Shown: positions 29,986-40,311, counted from the stretch's first letter. The stretch: DNA of 64,000 bases from Bedellia somnulentella (GCA_963576735.1 OY755184.1:5394001-5458000), one strand, 5' to 3'. Notes: generated by a model from the letters alone, not told the origin. Numbers and translations: made by a program.

Positions 29986-30101
29986 GAAATTTTTCTTTCC
30001 TTTATTTATTCTTTATTTATTACCAGATAAACTATTTTTTTACCTATTATTATTACCTATTATACGAGACTATCAAGAGCCACTTGTATGTAATAACAAA
30101 T

Positions 30102-30332
30102 ACGCATGGCTATAAATCCCTTGAAGGGGTAACCCAATCGTCTGTGGGGTAACCAGAGCTAGGGAACTAGGAACTCCTCAGCTACTTTTGGAAGTTGCGT
30201 GGGGAAAAGATGGTGAAATAAAGTTTCTTAAAAGAAAATATCCCTTAAAAGCCTCAATACCGTTAGTCACATCTTACGTTCACCCACCGGAAGAAATAGG
30301 GTAGAGCTATTCTAAGCCGACACTACGCGGCC
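30102..30332 (-). repeat. SINE1 copy
   Basis: TACGCATGGCTATAAATCCC to TTCTAAGCCGACACTACGCG, with a small local duplication (GGGGTAACCCA ... GGGGTAACCAG) near its 3' end. Confidence 0.8.
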
Positions 30333-30347
30333 ACTTTAATATAAAAA

Positions 30348-30510
30348 TATAATCACGACTATAAAACTGAAAAAAAATTGCCAAAGCTTCAGAATTAGGA
30401 ATTCATCAGCTACTTTTAGAACTTGAGTGGGGAAAAGATTTAACAATAAAGGTTGTTGGTTATTGGTGATGATGATGAATCTCCGCCGCATCGTCTAATA
30501 TTCTCGTAGA
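30348..30510 (-). repeat. SINE1 copy, degenerate
   Basis: AATCACGACTATAAAACTGA ... GAGTGGGGAAAAGAT ... AAAGGTTGTTGG. Truncated at its 5' part. Confidence 0.6.
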
Positions 30511-30682
30511 AAAAAAAACGCCTAATTTTCCAAGTCACCTTTTATTACCCTTACTTATAAATAAAGGAAAGAAAAATTTCGACACCAGCGGAAAAAAAAC
30601 AAAAGATAATAAACAGAAAAGTTTTCGAAACTTCAGGTTTTAAAAACAATGTAATAAAATAACACGCGATTAAAATATCTGA

Positions 30683-30798
30683 AAACCTTAGACTTGGCTC
30701 CACTTATTTTAGGGATTTCATTACTTTTTAGAGATAAACAAGAAGCTCTATCGAGACTTGGCTAGTTTTTTACAGAATGTTTTTGGTGGGCTTTTACT
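30683..30798 (+). repeat. Right end of a CCCACCAAAAAC-type transposon
   Basis: GACTTGGCTCC ... CGAGACTTGGC ... ACAGAATGTTTTTGGTGGG matches the right arm motifs of the foldback at 6616-7318 and of the element at 18474-22873. No matching left end nearby. Confidence 0.55.
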
Positions 30799-30959
30799 TC
30801 TTTTTGACAGGACGTAGACTGATTGAATGGTTACATTTTCTTATTATTATATTATCTTGTGAAATCAAATAAAAATAAACTCCACGACTTCTCAAATCTA
30901 TAAAATACACGAAAAAAACTTTCAAATGTGTAAATAAATACGATACCGGGATTTAAAAT

Positions 30960-31034
30960 ACAGCCAGCGCCATCTAGTGACGTGTACTGGAACTAATGCT
31001 TAATAACGTGAGCGAAGCCGCGGCTGAGTGCTAG
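30960..31034 (+). mobile_element. Helitron 3' end
   Basis: GTGAGCGAAGCCGCGGCTGA hairpin-like sequence followed by CTAG and T (31031-31035), as at 28988. The 5' end was not identified. Confidence 0.5.
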
Positions 31035-31290
31035 TACATAAATAATAATAATTATTGGGCTGAATATTTTTATTTATTGAGTGGAATACAGTTAATCGAC
31101 TACTATTTCTCGTAACTACGCTTATTATAGTTTGGCAGTACTCTTATTATGTTTTCTCATAAGCGTCACCAGGTAGTCCAGAACTTCCGTAAATCTTGTT
31201 CTGATAGTTCTATTTTGATGGTCAGTGAGTCAGTCAGTCAGTGTTTCAGTAATTATTATTCAACTCGTGCATTATAATTATTCGGGATTA

Positions 31291-31692
31291 TAATACATAC
31301 ATAAATCCCTAGAAGGGGTAGCCAGAGCTAAGGAATTAAAAAAACCTCAGCCACTTTTGGAAAATCTAGTGGGGAAAAGATGGTTAAATAAAGGTTGTTG
31401 GTGATGGGTCTCCAACCGCATGAACATAACATAACATAAACGTTCACGCCGAATATCCCCGAAGGGGTTGGCAGAGGTACTAATACTTCTGAACATCACG
31501 TGACTTTGTCACCTGGTGTTCAGAGTACCCACGTTTTGCATGGACAGTGTAATCACGTGATAGGGGGCAGGCCTATCGCCGTCTCTCGTATCGTCTCGTA
31601 TCGTCGCGGTCTCCAACCGCATCGCCCAAAAATCCCTTAAAAGCCCAGATACCGTTAGTCGCCTCTAACGTATAGTGCTATTCTAAGCAGAC
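31291..31692 (-). repeat. SINE1 copy interrupted by SINE2
   Basis: SINE1 from ACATAAATCCCTAGAAGGGG to GCAGACACTACACAGC. SINE2 (31422-31607) is inserted with the 15-bp duplication GGTCTCCAACCGCAT at 31407-31421 and 31608-31622. Confidence 0.9.
31422..31607 (-). repeat. SINE2 copy, 5' truncated, nested in SINE1
   Basis: From GAACATAACATAACATAAAC (its 3' tail) to GCCTATCGCCGTC, where the family body is cut; the tRNA-like head is missing. Target duplication as above. Confidence 0.9.
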
Positions 31693-31724
31693 ACTACACA
31701 GCAAATAATATATACATAATATAT

Positions 31725-32030
31725 GCTAATAAATAAAGGATAAATAAAGAAAATAAAAATTTCGACACCGGCGACGGTCGAACCCGCGACCTCCGGGTAT
31801 ACGCCCCCGTCGCTCCGCCAATTGAGCTACAGTTTCAATGGCTTCCAGTGCGAAATTCTTCTATCCTTTGTTTCTTTTATACTTTTTTTTAACTAGTGTT
31901 TGCGTTCCCTTCCTCGAAATTATTTACTAATTCGGAAGGCCACTTGTCTACCTTTTCAGATAGAATGCAAATGTTGAGAACGCCTATCACATAATTTGAG
32001 TGTTATTGCCATGAAAACCTTATGTGGGGA
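31725..32030 (-). repeat. 310-bp tRNA-like repeat unit, single dispersed copy
   Basis: Minus-strand copy with tRNA-like part at ~31769-31842 (CGGTCGAACCCGCGACCTCC on the plus strand) and the full body to CATGAAAACCTTATGTGGGG. It is followed by the inverted string TTATCCCCACATGAGATTTTCATGAAC. Confidence 0.8.
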
Positions 32031-32142
32031 TAATAACAAATTATCCCCACATGAGATTTTCATGAACAGTAACATTCAAATTATTATAATATATACTCGG
32101 GTATTTTACAGTACAGTTGACTTAACTATGCTAAAATGACTA

Positions 32143-32280
32143 TCGACCGATTTCTGAATTGAGTATTCCAGCTGAGAACAACTTAAGTATCGTTCTATCG
32201 CATTGAAATCATCGCAACTAAATGAGACAAAACGATACTTAAGTCGTTCTCAGCTTGAATACTCAATTCAGAAATCGGGC
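32143..32280. mobile_element. Palindromic MITE (CGACCGATTTCTGAATTGAG family), copy 1
   Basis: Starts CGACCGATTTCTGAATTGAG and ends CTCAATTCAGAAATCGGGCG with inverted arms of about 50 bp. Near-identical copies at 51589-51720 and 53023-53163. Confidence 0.85.
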
Positions 32281-32289
32281 GTAGGTATG

Positions 32290-32945
32290 TCAACTTATTG
32301 TCGTTCCTACAAAAACTCTGTCATCACCGGGCAGCCTAATTGATTTGAGTGTTAGGTACTCCTTTCTTCGTAGACTAATAATAATTCATAAAGAAGACAA
32401 TATCACACGATATGGTTAAAATTGAAACTACACGGTAGCAAGTGAACGTGTGATGTATTATGTATACTTAGAATTACTTAGCTTAGCTTACCACCTTACA
32501 GTTTCACTTGTTTGATTATGTCACGTGATATACGGACAGTTTTTGTATGAACAATATGGTAGTATCTCACCTCTCACGTGGCGTACTCGCTCTCACATAC
32601 CTCGGGCTACGGGGACAAGTCGTAATAGCTTCTTAGGTGAAATAAGTCAAAATGAAAAAGTGTGATTTTAATGTGTCGGTTATATTATGTGGGTTTGTTC
32701 ATCATAAGGCGTCATAAAAAAAAAACTTTCTATTAAGGCAGGCATGTTTAATTCCATAGTACAGCCGTGAGGTTACTCATTATTTTCTAATATATCTCTA
32801 TTTGCATATTCACAATAGTAAGGTGAAACAGTAAATTTATAAATAATGTAACGAATTATGAGGAGCGGAGGAGGCACAAATAACTGAATGTACATGATTA
32901 AATAAAAACATGTGGAAGGGCTTTTAAACCACAAAGAATTAATTC
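32290..32945. other. No gene seen
   Basis: No ORF or named repeat. Two CACGTG/TCACGTG-type E-box strings (32522, 32575) are present without context. Confidence 0.4.
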
Positions 32946-33166
32946 ATACATATATATACTCACGGCTATAAATCCCTAGAAGGGGTAGCCAGAGCTAAGG
33001 AATAACAAATTCCTCAGCAACATTTGGAAAGATGAGTTGGAAAAAGATGGTAAAATAAAGGTTGTTGGTGATGGGTCTCCAACCGCATCGCCCAAAAATC
33101 CTTTAAAAGCCCCAATACCGTTAGTCGCCTCTTACGTACACCCACCGGAAGAAATGGGGTAGCAAC
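32946..33166 (-). repeat. SINE1 copy
   Basis: ACATATATATACTCACGGCT to GAAGAAATGGGGTAG. The 5' end is cut. Confidence 0.85.
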
Positions 33167-33821
33167 TAGCAAAAATGTATCGAAAGAAAGTACCAGCACG
33201 TTTCCGTTGCAGCCATTAGTCGTAAGATAAATCTCGAAAATGCCAATGGAAATGCTCTATACACGTTCTTTCAATGCAATTTGGGCGCACTTTATCTTTA
33301 GGCATTAAATGTGTTTTTTTTTACTTTAAATTGTTGACTAATTCCTAAGGTATCAATGGTAACAACAAAAAACACTAAACTGGTTATTGAAACCTTTTTG
33401 TTTTTGAATTCTAAATAACTTTTAAATTTAGATCTGTCGCTGTCATTGTCATATTTAATTCGAATCATGATAAGTGGAGCTTTCGAAAGAAGTAGCAGTA
33501 AATGGTTCACATAGTATTAGTAGAAGTGTGAATATTTTCTTCGGAACCCTCCCTTATATATTATGATCCCTCTTAATCCGTTGATGACGTATAGATAGTT
33601 ATAATCTCAATTACATTATATTTTAATTTTGTCAAAAATCTTCACTTCTTTTAATTCGTTTTTACCGATTTTACAACAAAAGCACCTAAGTGAACGTATT
33701 CTGTACGCTAATCAAACTCAACGAAATGGCGTCCGTAGTTCTGTAAAAGATTTTGTTCAACTATCATGCAACTTTTACACTGTATTATGGCTTTCATATA
33801 ATATTTATAGGATTATGTGGC
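33167..33821. other. No gene seen
   Basis: AT-rich DNA between a SINE1 and the LTR element. Small ORFs here have no recognisable product. Confidence 0.4.
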
Positions 33822-33982
33822 TGTACTAGCTGTGATTAGTAAGCTGACACTGCAAAATGCTTTGAGTCACGTTGTATCGTCGTTCGTGTGTACTTTAGGT
33901 TTATTCGGAATAAGTTAAGTAATTGTATTTTATTGTGTGGAACTAATAAATGGAACGCTGAACTGTAAACACCTCTTTTCTC
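33822..33982 (+). repeat. 5' LTR
   Basis: Direct repeat of 35297-35456. Contains AATAAATGG near its end, a possible poly(A) signal. Confidence 0.7.
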
Positions 33983-34043
33983 AGGATGCAGTGTGATAGT
34001 AATAAATCAGACTGGAGTGCATGGATACCGTTCTGGTGTTTTA

Positions 34044-34295
34044 GGGCCAGCGCTGACTGCCGGCATGGCATGGCAAAGGATTTCGGTACAGATATAGCAT
34101 TTTTAATCTTATTACCATGAGTCTAGAATTCATTTTACTTCATTTAGACACAACGATGCCGACGTTCTGTCCTACCGCGGCCTCCCTCGGCCTCGTTGTG
34201 TCAAAATGAATTCTATTCGCATGGTAATAAGATTAAAAATGCTATATCTGTACCGAAATCCTTTACCATGCCATGCCGGCAGTCAGCGCCGGCCC
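34044..34295. mobile_element. PIF/Harbinger-type MITE, 252 bp, TSD TTA
   Basis: Inverted arms start GGGCCAGCGCTGACTGCCGG and extend about 100 bp. TTA flanks both sides (34041-34043, 34296-34298). GGGCC termini and a TTA/TAA target are typical of PIF/Harbinger elements. It sits inside the integrase reading frame. Confidence 0.85.
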
Positions 34296-34681
34296 TTACT
34301 TATAACACAAGCGTTCACTCTGAGACAAAGTACTCGCCATTTGAACTTGTTTATGGAAAACCTTGTAATTTACCGAGTAATTTAAAAAATATTTATGTAG
34401 ATCCATTGTATAAATTTGATAACTACCCATTGGAAATGAAATATCGAATACAAAAAGCTCAAAAAGATGCAAGAGATAATTTGTTAAAAAATAAGGAAAA
34501 GAGAAAGATGATGTATGATAAAAATAAGAATCAAATTACTTACAGAAAAGGTGATTTTGTATTTATTAAAAATCAAGTAGGAGATAAGTTGTGCCAATTA
34601 TATAATGGTCCATATGTTGTTATAATAGATATTGAGCCTAATGTTGTGATTTTAAAGGACAGTAAGGAATATAAACATAAT

Positions 34682-35047
34682 AAGATAACATAAAACATAA
34701 ACGTTCACGCCGAATATCCCCGAAGGGGTTAGCAGAGGTACTAATACTTCTGAACATCACGTGACTTTGTCACCTGGTGTTCAGAGTACCCGCGTTTTGC
34801 ATGGACAGTGTACTCACGTGATAGGGGGCAGGCCTATCGCCGTTTTGTACGAATACACTGTCACATGACTAAGTACAACTCAGCCATGTGGGTTTCCTCA
34901 GGATGTTTTCCCTCACCGTTAACAACCATGATAAATTAACCACACATATGTCTTTAGAAAAGACAAATTGGTGTAGGCCCGACCCAGGATTTGAACATTA
35001 GTCGTTTGCACGATAACCGAGTGTTCTACCCACTGGGCTATCACGGT
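34682..35047 (-). repeat. SINE2 copy, full length, in the integrase
   Basis: From AACATAAAACATAAACGTTC to GGGCTATCACGGTTGC. The flanks TAAGGAATATAAACAT and TAAGGAATATACAATACAT indicate a target duplication of about 11-14 bp. Confidence 0.88.
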
Positions 35048-35296
35048 TGCTAAGGAATATACAATACATAAAAATTATACTAAATTGTTTATAGAAGATA
35101 AATAATTTACATATAAAAAATTTATATATCATACTTGTGTGTTTTATTTTAGATGTGAGTAAGTAACTAGTTATGTAACTAATTGAACTATTTTCTTTCT
35201 CCTTAATGTGTTAGTGTTAAAATTGTTACAACGTAACTTAAAGCAGGTTTTTGGTAAGCGGGGTGAGAATATACCCTTGTCTTTTAAGGGGGTCGT

Positions 35297-35456
35297 GTAG
35301 CGTGCGAGTAAGCTGACACTGCAAAATACTTTGAGTCACGTTGCATCGTCGTTCGTGTGTACTTTAGGTTTATTCGGAATAAGTAAGGTAATTGTATTTT
35401 ATTGTGTGGAACTAATAAATGGAACGCTGAACTGTAAACACCTCTTTTCTTCATAC
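35297..35456 (+). repeat. 3' LTR
   Basis: TGTAGCGTGCGAGTAAGCTG to ACACCTCTTTTCTTC, the partner of the 5' LTR. Confidence 0.7.
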
Positions 35457-35911
35457 CAATCTGCAAACCCAAACAGGATATTGGAGGATCTATATCCGTG
35501 AGTATATGTATGTATGTGTACTGTTATAAAAGCAAGTTTTACGACAAAAAAGCAATAAGGTTGCTTTTATAAAGCTGTCATAAGGCTTACAGTTGTATGG
35601 AGGCAATAAAAGTTATCTTTATACGGGTATCGAGTAAACGCGATATGAATTCGTCACGTCAACGTTTACTCAACATGTTTAAGAAACTAAAAAGAGAAGG
35701 ATGCTAATATGTCTAGAAAAGTTCTTTTATAGGGCTTTTAGGCAATATACGAGCTTTTATACGAGTGTCTTTCGATCTATAGTCATATAAGAAAAAAATC
35801 TCTTACGACTTTTTGATAGTTAGGGTGCTATTCTAAGCCGACACAACACGGCATAATTAATTCATCTAGGATCTAATGTGAATAGACTAATTTACATTCA
35901 CAAATCAGGTA
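35457..35911. other. No gene seen; SINE1 scraps
   Basis: A SINE1/LINE-type tail (CCGTGAGTATATGTATGTAT, 35488) and a SINE1 5' end in reverse (GTGCTATTCTAAGCCGACAC, 35825) are present. The stretch downstream of the receptor stop would contain its 3' UTR. Confidence 0.45.
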
Positions 35912-37774
35912 TCAATCTAACTTATAATTTGTACGCTGTTTTAAATATCCTATTAGTAATTCTAAAAAAAAGACAGTGACTGATCCAGCCACAAAAATAC
36001 CAAAACACTCAAATACACTAACTAGGTCATCAATTCCTAATGGTTGAACTAGTGACTCTTCTTTGATACGGTTAAATTTGTATTCTTCCCATTTTATTAT
36101 AATACCAGCTTCAACAAGTTTGCTTATATAGATATTATAAGATTTTGTTAGCGGAGAATGCTTTTGCATCAACATATTCAAGTACCTACTATGTATTTTA
36201 TCCTTTCTAGCAACATGAAGATATTGCTCACCCAATTCATTAAGCTTGTTTCTCTCAAAATATAATGCATTTGAACACTCTATTAAACAAAATCGACTCG
36301 TATCATTTGAAAAATCATCAATACAATGCAAGATATTAGAAATTGTTATCATTTTTTCATTTATTTTCAAGAATTTCTCTTCTGTGTCAGGCAGTATAAT
36401 GTCTGGTGAAGCGACTCCTATTAATTTGTAGCCTTTATCAATCACATCTTCGAAACTGTCCACTTCTTTTCCCCTTTTATAAGCAGTGAAAAAAGAGACA
36501 ATGCTTGCTTGAATATTAAAATTAATGATGAAAAATCCCCAAATGGATGTGGCCAACAAAATCTTGAATGTGTTTCGTTTCGGAGGGCTGTGTACTGGAA
36601 TCGATAAAAATATTCGAAAAGTATTTGATAACGCTTTACCAGCTTCGTTAAAATTCATACCCTTTTCGGCAACATTGAAAATATAATACCCAAACCAAAG
36701 AAATAAGTTACAGAAGAGGAATTGCGCTAACAATTCGGGGTGCTTGCTCAATTGCCTAACATCAAAAAAAGTGGTTTCGTAATCAGCTCGACGAGATAAT
36801 ATACAAACACCGCTCTCTTTGTAAGGGTACGTGAAATCCATGTCCACTATAACTAAGTCCATTATGTACACGGGGAGGAGAAATAGATCATTTTGTCTCT
36901 TTGCTACGGTTACAATTTGTTTGACTACTGTTTCGAAATCAAATTGATTTATATCAATATTAATAACAGGCCAGAAGTCTAAAGTGAAATTCATTAGTTT
37001 TGAAATTGTCATCCACAAATAGGCATCGCGATGTTGAATAGTAAAAGAGCCGTCCACGTTTCTAGAAAACCCAAAAAATGGCAGTACTTGGACCGCGCAT
37101 GCCGTCATGGCATAACCATGCAAATCTTTTCCTTTGTCTTCAAAAAGGTTTAACTTCCGTAGGGCTGTGACATCATTGGCTAACACTTCATACGTGGAGA
37201 TTCCGACACATGTACCCAACTTATTTATTCTCTTGCCAGAATGCTCACCCACGTCTGAACAATCACTTTCACATACAAAACTTTCATTGAAGGTAGAAAT
37301 CGGTATATCAATTTTCTCCACAGTTGAACATCCAAAATGATTGTCCATTTGAAAACCTTTGGTGATATACGGACTCCATGTGGATATCAGGAACAAACCA
37401 TCCCGAGTCTGATGCCGTAGTATAATAATGTTAGATGCTTTGTAATACCAAAGAATGAAGAACATTAGTGGTAATATGTTTACATCATTTCCGTGATAAT
37501 TTATAATAATGTTGGACGGCGGATGCCAATATGGGTGGCCCTGAAGGATCAAAACAGCTTTTTCAAATTCGGTAAAATTTCGACAATTAATTATTATAGA
37601 GTGCGGGTGATAGTTGGTCACTTCCTCTATATCATAATTTTTAACGTCTATGTTTACAGTACTCATTGTACCTAGTTCTTTAAGACCACTATACATTTCA
37701 TCCGGTATATTACGGCCAACTATCAGTATCATTTCCCAACCTTCTTGGTTATTATTCAGGTTTATAATGTCAGC
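35912..37774 (-). CDS. Divergent ionotropic receptor (IR), main exon; first exon not found
   Basis: Chemosensory ligand-gated channel subunit of the insect IR family, variant iGluRs of the plasma membrane. The uninterrupted frame gives about 620 residues. In order: an N-terminal extracellular part (1-205); S1 lobe around DLHGYAMTACAVQVLPFFGF (222-241) to MDFTYPYKESGVCILS (317-332); M1 AQFLFCNLFLWFGYYIFNV (355-373); pore loop RIFLSIPVHSPPK; M3 SIWGFFIINFNIQASIVSFF (415-434); S2 lobe; M4 DLVSVFECFGIFVAGSVTVF (588-607), with a short cytoplasmic tail. The frame upstream has no ATG that gives a signal peptide, and TTTTTTCAG at 37775-37783 is a good acceptor. I therefore start the exon at 37774; an upstream exon with the signal peptide is expected. 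Which IR subfamily cannot be said. Confidence 0.9.
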   Translation of the reverse strand, partial: ADIINLNNNQEGWEMILIVGRNIPDEMYSGLKELGTMSTVNIDVKNYDIEEVTNYHPHSIIINCRNFTEFEKAVLILQGHPYWHPPSNIIINYHGNDVNILPLMFFILWYYKASNIIILRHQTRDGLFLISTWSPYITKGFQMDNHFGCSTVEKIDIPISTFNESFVCESDCSDVGEHSGKRINKLGTCVGISTYEVLANDVTALRKLNLFEDKGKDLHGYAMTACAVQVLPFFGFSRNVDGSFTIQHRDAYLWMTISKLMNFTLDFWPVINIDINQFDFETVVKQIVTVAKRQNDLFLLPVYIMDLVIVDMDFTYPYKESGVCILSRRADYETTFFDVRQLSKHPELLAQFLFCNLFLWFGYYIFNVAEKGMNFNEAGKALSNTFRIFLSIPVHSPPKRNTFKILLATSIWGFFIINFNIQASIVSFFTAYKRGKEVDSFEDVIDKGYKLIGVASPDIILPDTEEKFLKINEKMITISNILHCIDDFSNDTSRFCLIECSNALYFERNKLNELGEQYLHVARKDKIHSRYLNMLMQKHSPLTKSYNIYISKLVEAGIIIKWEEYKFNRIKEESLVQPLGIDDLVSVFECFGIFVAGSVTVFFLELLIGYLKQRTNYKLD

Positions 37775-37849
37775 CTGAAAAAACATCAATTAGATTACCT
37801 ATCTGTGAATATCGTCACAGCCGCGTGCTGCAATGATTTGCTCATAGTT

Positions 37850-38096
37850 ACATACATACATATACTCACGGCTATAAATCCCTAGATGGGGTAGCCAGAG
37901 CTAAGGAATCAGAAATTCCTCAGCCACTTTTGGAAAGTTAAGTGGGGAAAAGATGGTAAAATAAAGGTTGTTGGTGATGGGTCTCCAACCGCATCGCCCA
38001 AAAATCCCTTTAAAGCCCCAATACCGTTAGTCGCCTCTTACGTACACCCGCCGGCAGAATTGGGGTAGTGCTATTCTAAACCGACACTACACAGCA
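37850..38096 (-). repeat. SINE1 copy, full length
   Basis: TACATACATACATATACTCA to ACCGACACTACACAGC, just upstream of the receptor exon. Confidence 0.88.
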
Positions 38097-38099
38097 TAG

Positions 38100-38879
38100 T
38101 TAATATACAAATAAAGTTAATAGGTAAGTTTTAAAACGTGTAGGCCCGTGGTGGATTAACCCATAATTGCAAATTAATCTCTCAATCCCGTACAACCTGT
38201 CGCCTCGATCCATGGAGCAGTATTCCCATATGATCAGCCAAGTGGATCTTAATGGGACTTGCGACTTATTCATGATAATATCAATTAGAAGTATTAAATT
38301 TAACTATCGGTAAAATTGCTATCACACAAAAACTTTAAGAAAAAAATATATATTTTTTATAAAGCTTTCATATCCAGTTGAACTTTAAATATAAATAAAG
38401 TAACTTGTCAATAATATAATTTGTAGGAGGATCAGGTCAATGGGTCGGGACATCGGGACTGAGTGAAGGGGCCATCATAAACATTATAAAATGAAGATTC
38501 TTGAAATAACGACTTGTTTCCCTCTATCCGATTTAGCTTATGTACACTTCTTTTTCCCCGCCAGGGCGGTCCTCAGCTGCCCGTCACACATAAAGTCATG
38601 GAAGCCGCACAGGCCACAGGGCCAGCACCAATCCTTTCGAAATAAATAAATAAAAAAATAACGACTTGTTATTACTTATTGCAAGTCATAGCAAGCAAGT
38701 TGGTGATGGGCATCCGGCATTATCGTCGTGACCTAACCATCACAAAACGGAACCCAGTACTCAAATCTGTTAATTTAATTGTTTGAACTTCAACCTAATA
38801 AAACGACTACATATTTTTTTCACTAACAATTCGAAGAAAATTTCTGTCCAACCTCATTGCCCAAAAATCACTTAAAATA
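38100..38879. other. No gene seen
   Basis: Searched for the missing first exon of the receptor without success. Holds a dispersed repeat with CCCCGCCAGGGCGGTCCTCA (38557) ending in an AAATAAATAAATAAA tail (38641). Confidence 0.4.
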
Positions 38880-39115
38880 CCACATACATATATTCACGGT
38901 CACATCCCTAGAAAGGGTGGCTTTAAATCCATTAACTACATTCTTCAGCACCTTTTGGAAGTTGAGAGAGTAAAAAATTGCAAATTAAACGTTATTGGTG
39001 ATGAGTCGCCAACCGCATCGCCCAAAAATCATTTAAAAAGCCCCAACTCATATTCGCCCCCTACGAACACCCGCCTGAAATGGGGTACACAGCTATTGTA
39101 AAGCGCCATTACTCG
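38880..39115 (-). repeat. SINE1 copy, degenerate
   Basis: CCACATACATATATTCACGG to GTACACAGCTATTGTAAAGC, with many substitutions. Confidence 0.65.
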
Positions 39116-39499
39116 ATATCTACATTGTACTGCTAGTTCTTTATACTTACGATGAATTGACATCTTTGTTTATCATTGACTTGTACAGAAATTTTGGTTA
39201 TGTTAGCAAGCGTAGAGCTTAAGAAAATAATATTAATAAATATATATATTGACAACATTTTCTTGAGGAAGTCTGCTCTGCAACATTTACATGATGTTTC
39301 TAAAACTTTCCTAACTTATATATTGTTTAAGAAAATGATGAATTTTTAATGTAAATCTATTTGAATTGGTATTTCCATATCTTGATTGTTAATCATCTAA
39401 AAAGGGTTACTTTACCTCCGCCTATTATTTTAACATTATACTTAGAAGATTATTTTCATGTTTATCAAACTAGGTCATCAGGTTAACAAGCCCTTAACT

Positions 39500-39710
39500 A
39501 CCTCCTTGGTGTAAAAGGTAAAGCATTATGCCTAAAATCCATATGACCCAAGTTCGAATCCTATAGGAGATCATTCTCACAAAATCAGTCGTTAAGATCT
39601 ATCTCAGTTTGGACATTGCAAGCTTGATTGTCCAATAAGTAATATAGTGGCTATTTGTGTGTATTTTCCTTTATTTAGGAAGAATTTTGTTTGCATTTTA
39701 TATATTTGTG
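39500..39710 (+). repeat. tRNA-derived SINE, another family
   Basis: CCTTGGTGTAAAAGGTAAAG and CCCAAGTTCGAATCC suggest A and B boxes. The body has GTTTGGACATTGCAAGCTTG and ends in TTTATTTAGGAAGAATTTTG. Single copy in the window. Confidence 0.45.
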
Positions 39711-39712
39711 TT

Positions 39713-39945
39713 ACCGAGATAGCTCAATGGTAAAACAACGCCTATCATGCAGATGAACTGTACTGTACTTAGTCATGTGACAGTGTATTCGTACTATAAC
39801 GGCGATAGGCCTGTACGTCAGTTCACCGATCAAGCAAAACGTGGGTACTCTGAACACCAGGTGACGATGTCACGTGATGTTCAGAAGTATTAGTACCTCT
39901 GCCAACACCTTCGGGGATATACGGCGTGAACGTTTGCGTTTTGTA
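39713..39945 (+). repeat. SINE2 copy, internally deleted
   Basis: Head ACCGAGATAGCTCAATGGTA, then the body from TACTTAGTCATGTGACAGTG to GGCGTGAACGTTTGCG. Confidence 0.65.
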
Positions 39946-39989
39946 TTTTAGTTGTGCCCTGGGGCAATGAATAAATATCCTTCTTATCT

Positions 39990-40290
39990 TTAATACGATT
40001 CGGTGCTTCGAAGGTCAGAGTTAATCGTTGAAGTTTGCCAATCCGCCCCCCTATTACGGATCTCTATGTTTCTGACCATCGATTGTGTCGTAAGTTAACA
40101 TATTGTTGTCACCAAAACTATCAATATGTATACAAGTTTATAACATTAACAACGACAATTTTCAAAGACAAAAGATAAATAGTTAGAGGGCTGTACTAAG
40201 CCAGCGTGGTAGACTAATGGTCTAATAATCCTATCCAGAGTAGGCTGGAGCCCCTCGGCGGGGTTATAACCTATACGAGCTGCAATGATA
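39990..40290 (+). repeat. SINE3 fragment interrupted by a diverged MITE
   Basis: ATTCGGTGCTTCGAAGGTCA and GCCAGCGTGGTAGACTAATG are SINE3 body pieces. Between them, 40046-40190 resembles the palindromic MITE at 61711-61860 (CGATTGTGTCGTAAGTT, CATTAACAACGACAAT). Confidence 0.5.
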
Positions 40291-40311
40291 AACTTAAACC
40301 CCACTTATTCT

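Larger units (their letters stand above)
29251..30023 (+). repeat. Tandem array of a 310-bp unit carrying a tRNA-like sequence
   Basis: Unit 2 (29605-29914) and the start of unit 3 (29915-30023) are almost identical at a spacing of exactly 310 bp. Unit 1 (29324-29604) has the same body, but its first ~70 bp (29251-29322) is inverted. Each unit has a tRNA-like segment, GAAATTTTTCTTTCC, AATCCCCACATGAGGTTTTC, GTGATAGTTAGGCG and AATTCGGAGGTAGG. Dispersed copies occur at 31.7-32.0, 44.5-44.8 and 50.5-50.8 kb. Confidence 0.85.
33985..35100 (+). pseudogene. Integrase C-terminal fragment of the LTR element, broken by MITE and SINE2
   Basis: Before the MITE the frame codes DWSAWIPFW (about 34000-34040). 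After it come YNTSVHSETKYSPFELVYGK (34300-34360), a Lys-rich helical stretch, and the GPY/F-type module with YNGPYVVI. SINE2 cuts the frame near 34685, and the remaining few codons and a stop lie at 35050-35100. Catalytic D,D,E residues are not present. This is the end of a pol gene of a retrotransposon. No reconstruction is given. Confidence 0.75.
33822..35456 (+). mobile_element. LTR retrotransposon remnant, internally deleted and twice interrupted
   Basis: Two direct repeats (33822-33982 and 35297-35456) share AGTAAGCTGACACTGCAAAA ... GGAACGCTGAACTGTAAACA ... ACCTCTTTTCT with few differences. A purine-rich tract AAGGGGG precedes the 3' repeat. Only the C-terminal integrase region remains between them, so gag, protease, RT and RNase H are gone. 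A Harbinger-type MITE (34044-34295) and a SINE2 (34682-35047) interrupt the integrase. The integrase type suggests Ty3/gypsy-like. Exact LTR limits are approximate. Confidence 0.8.

Noticed and set aside
29251..30023. CRISPR-like or satellite centromeric array
   Set aside because: Too few and too long units, no spacers, tRNA-like content.
34196..34300. N-terminal third of the 165-codon ORF as part of the integrase
   Set aside because: This part is the right arm of the MITE; integrase sequence starts only after the TTA at 34296.
37800..37848. MSKSLQHAAVTIFTDR as the first exon of the ionotropic receptor
   Set aside because: The intron would be only 24 bp and splicing gives a stop in frame.
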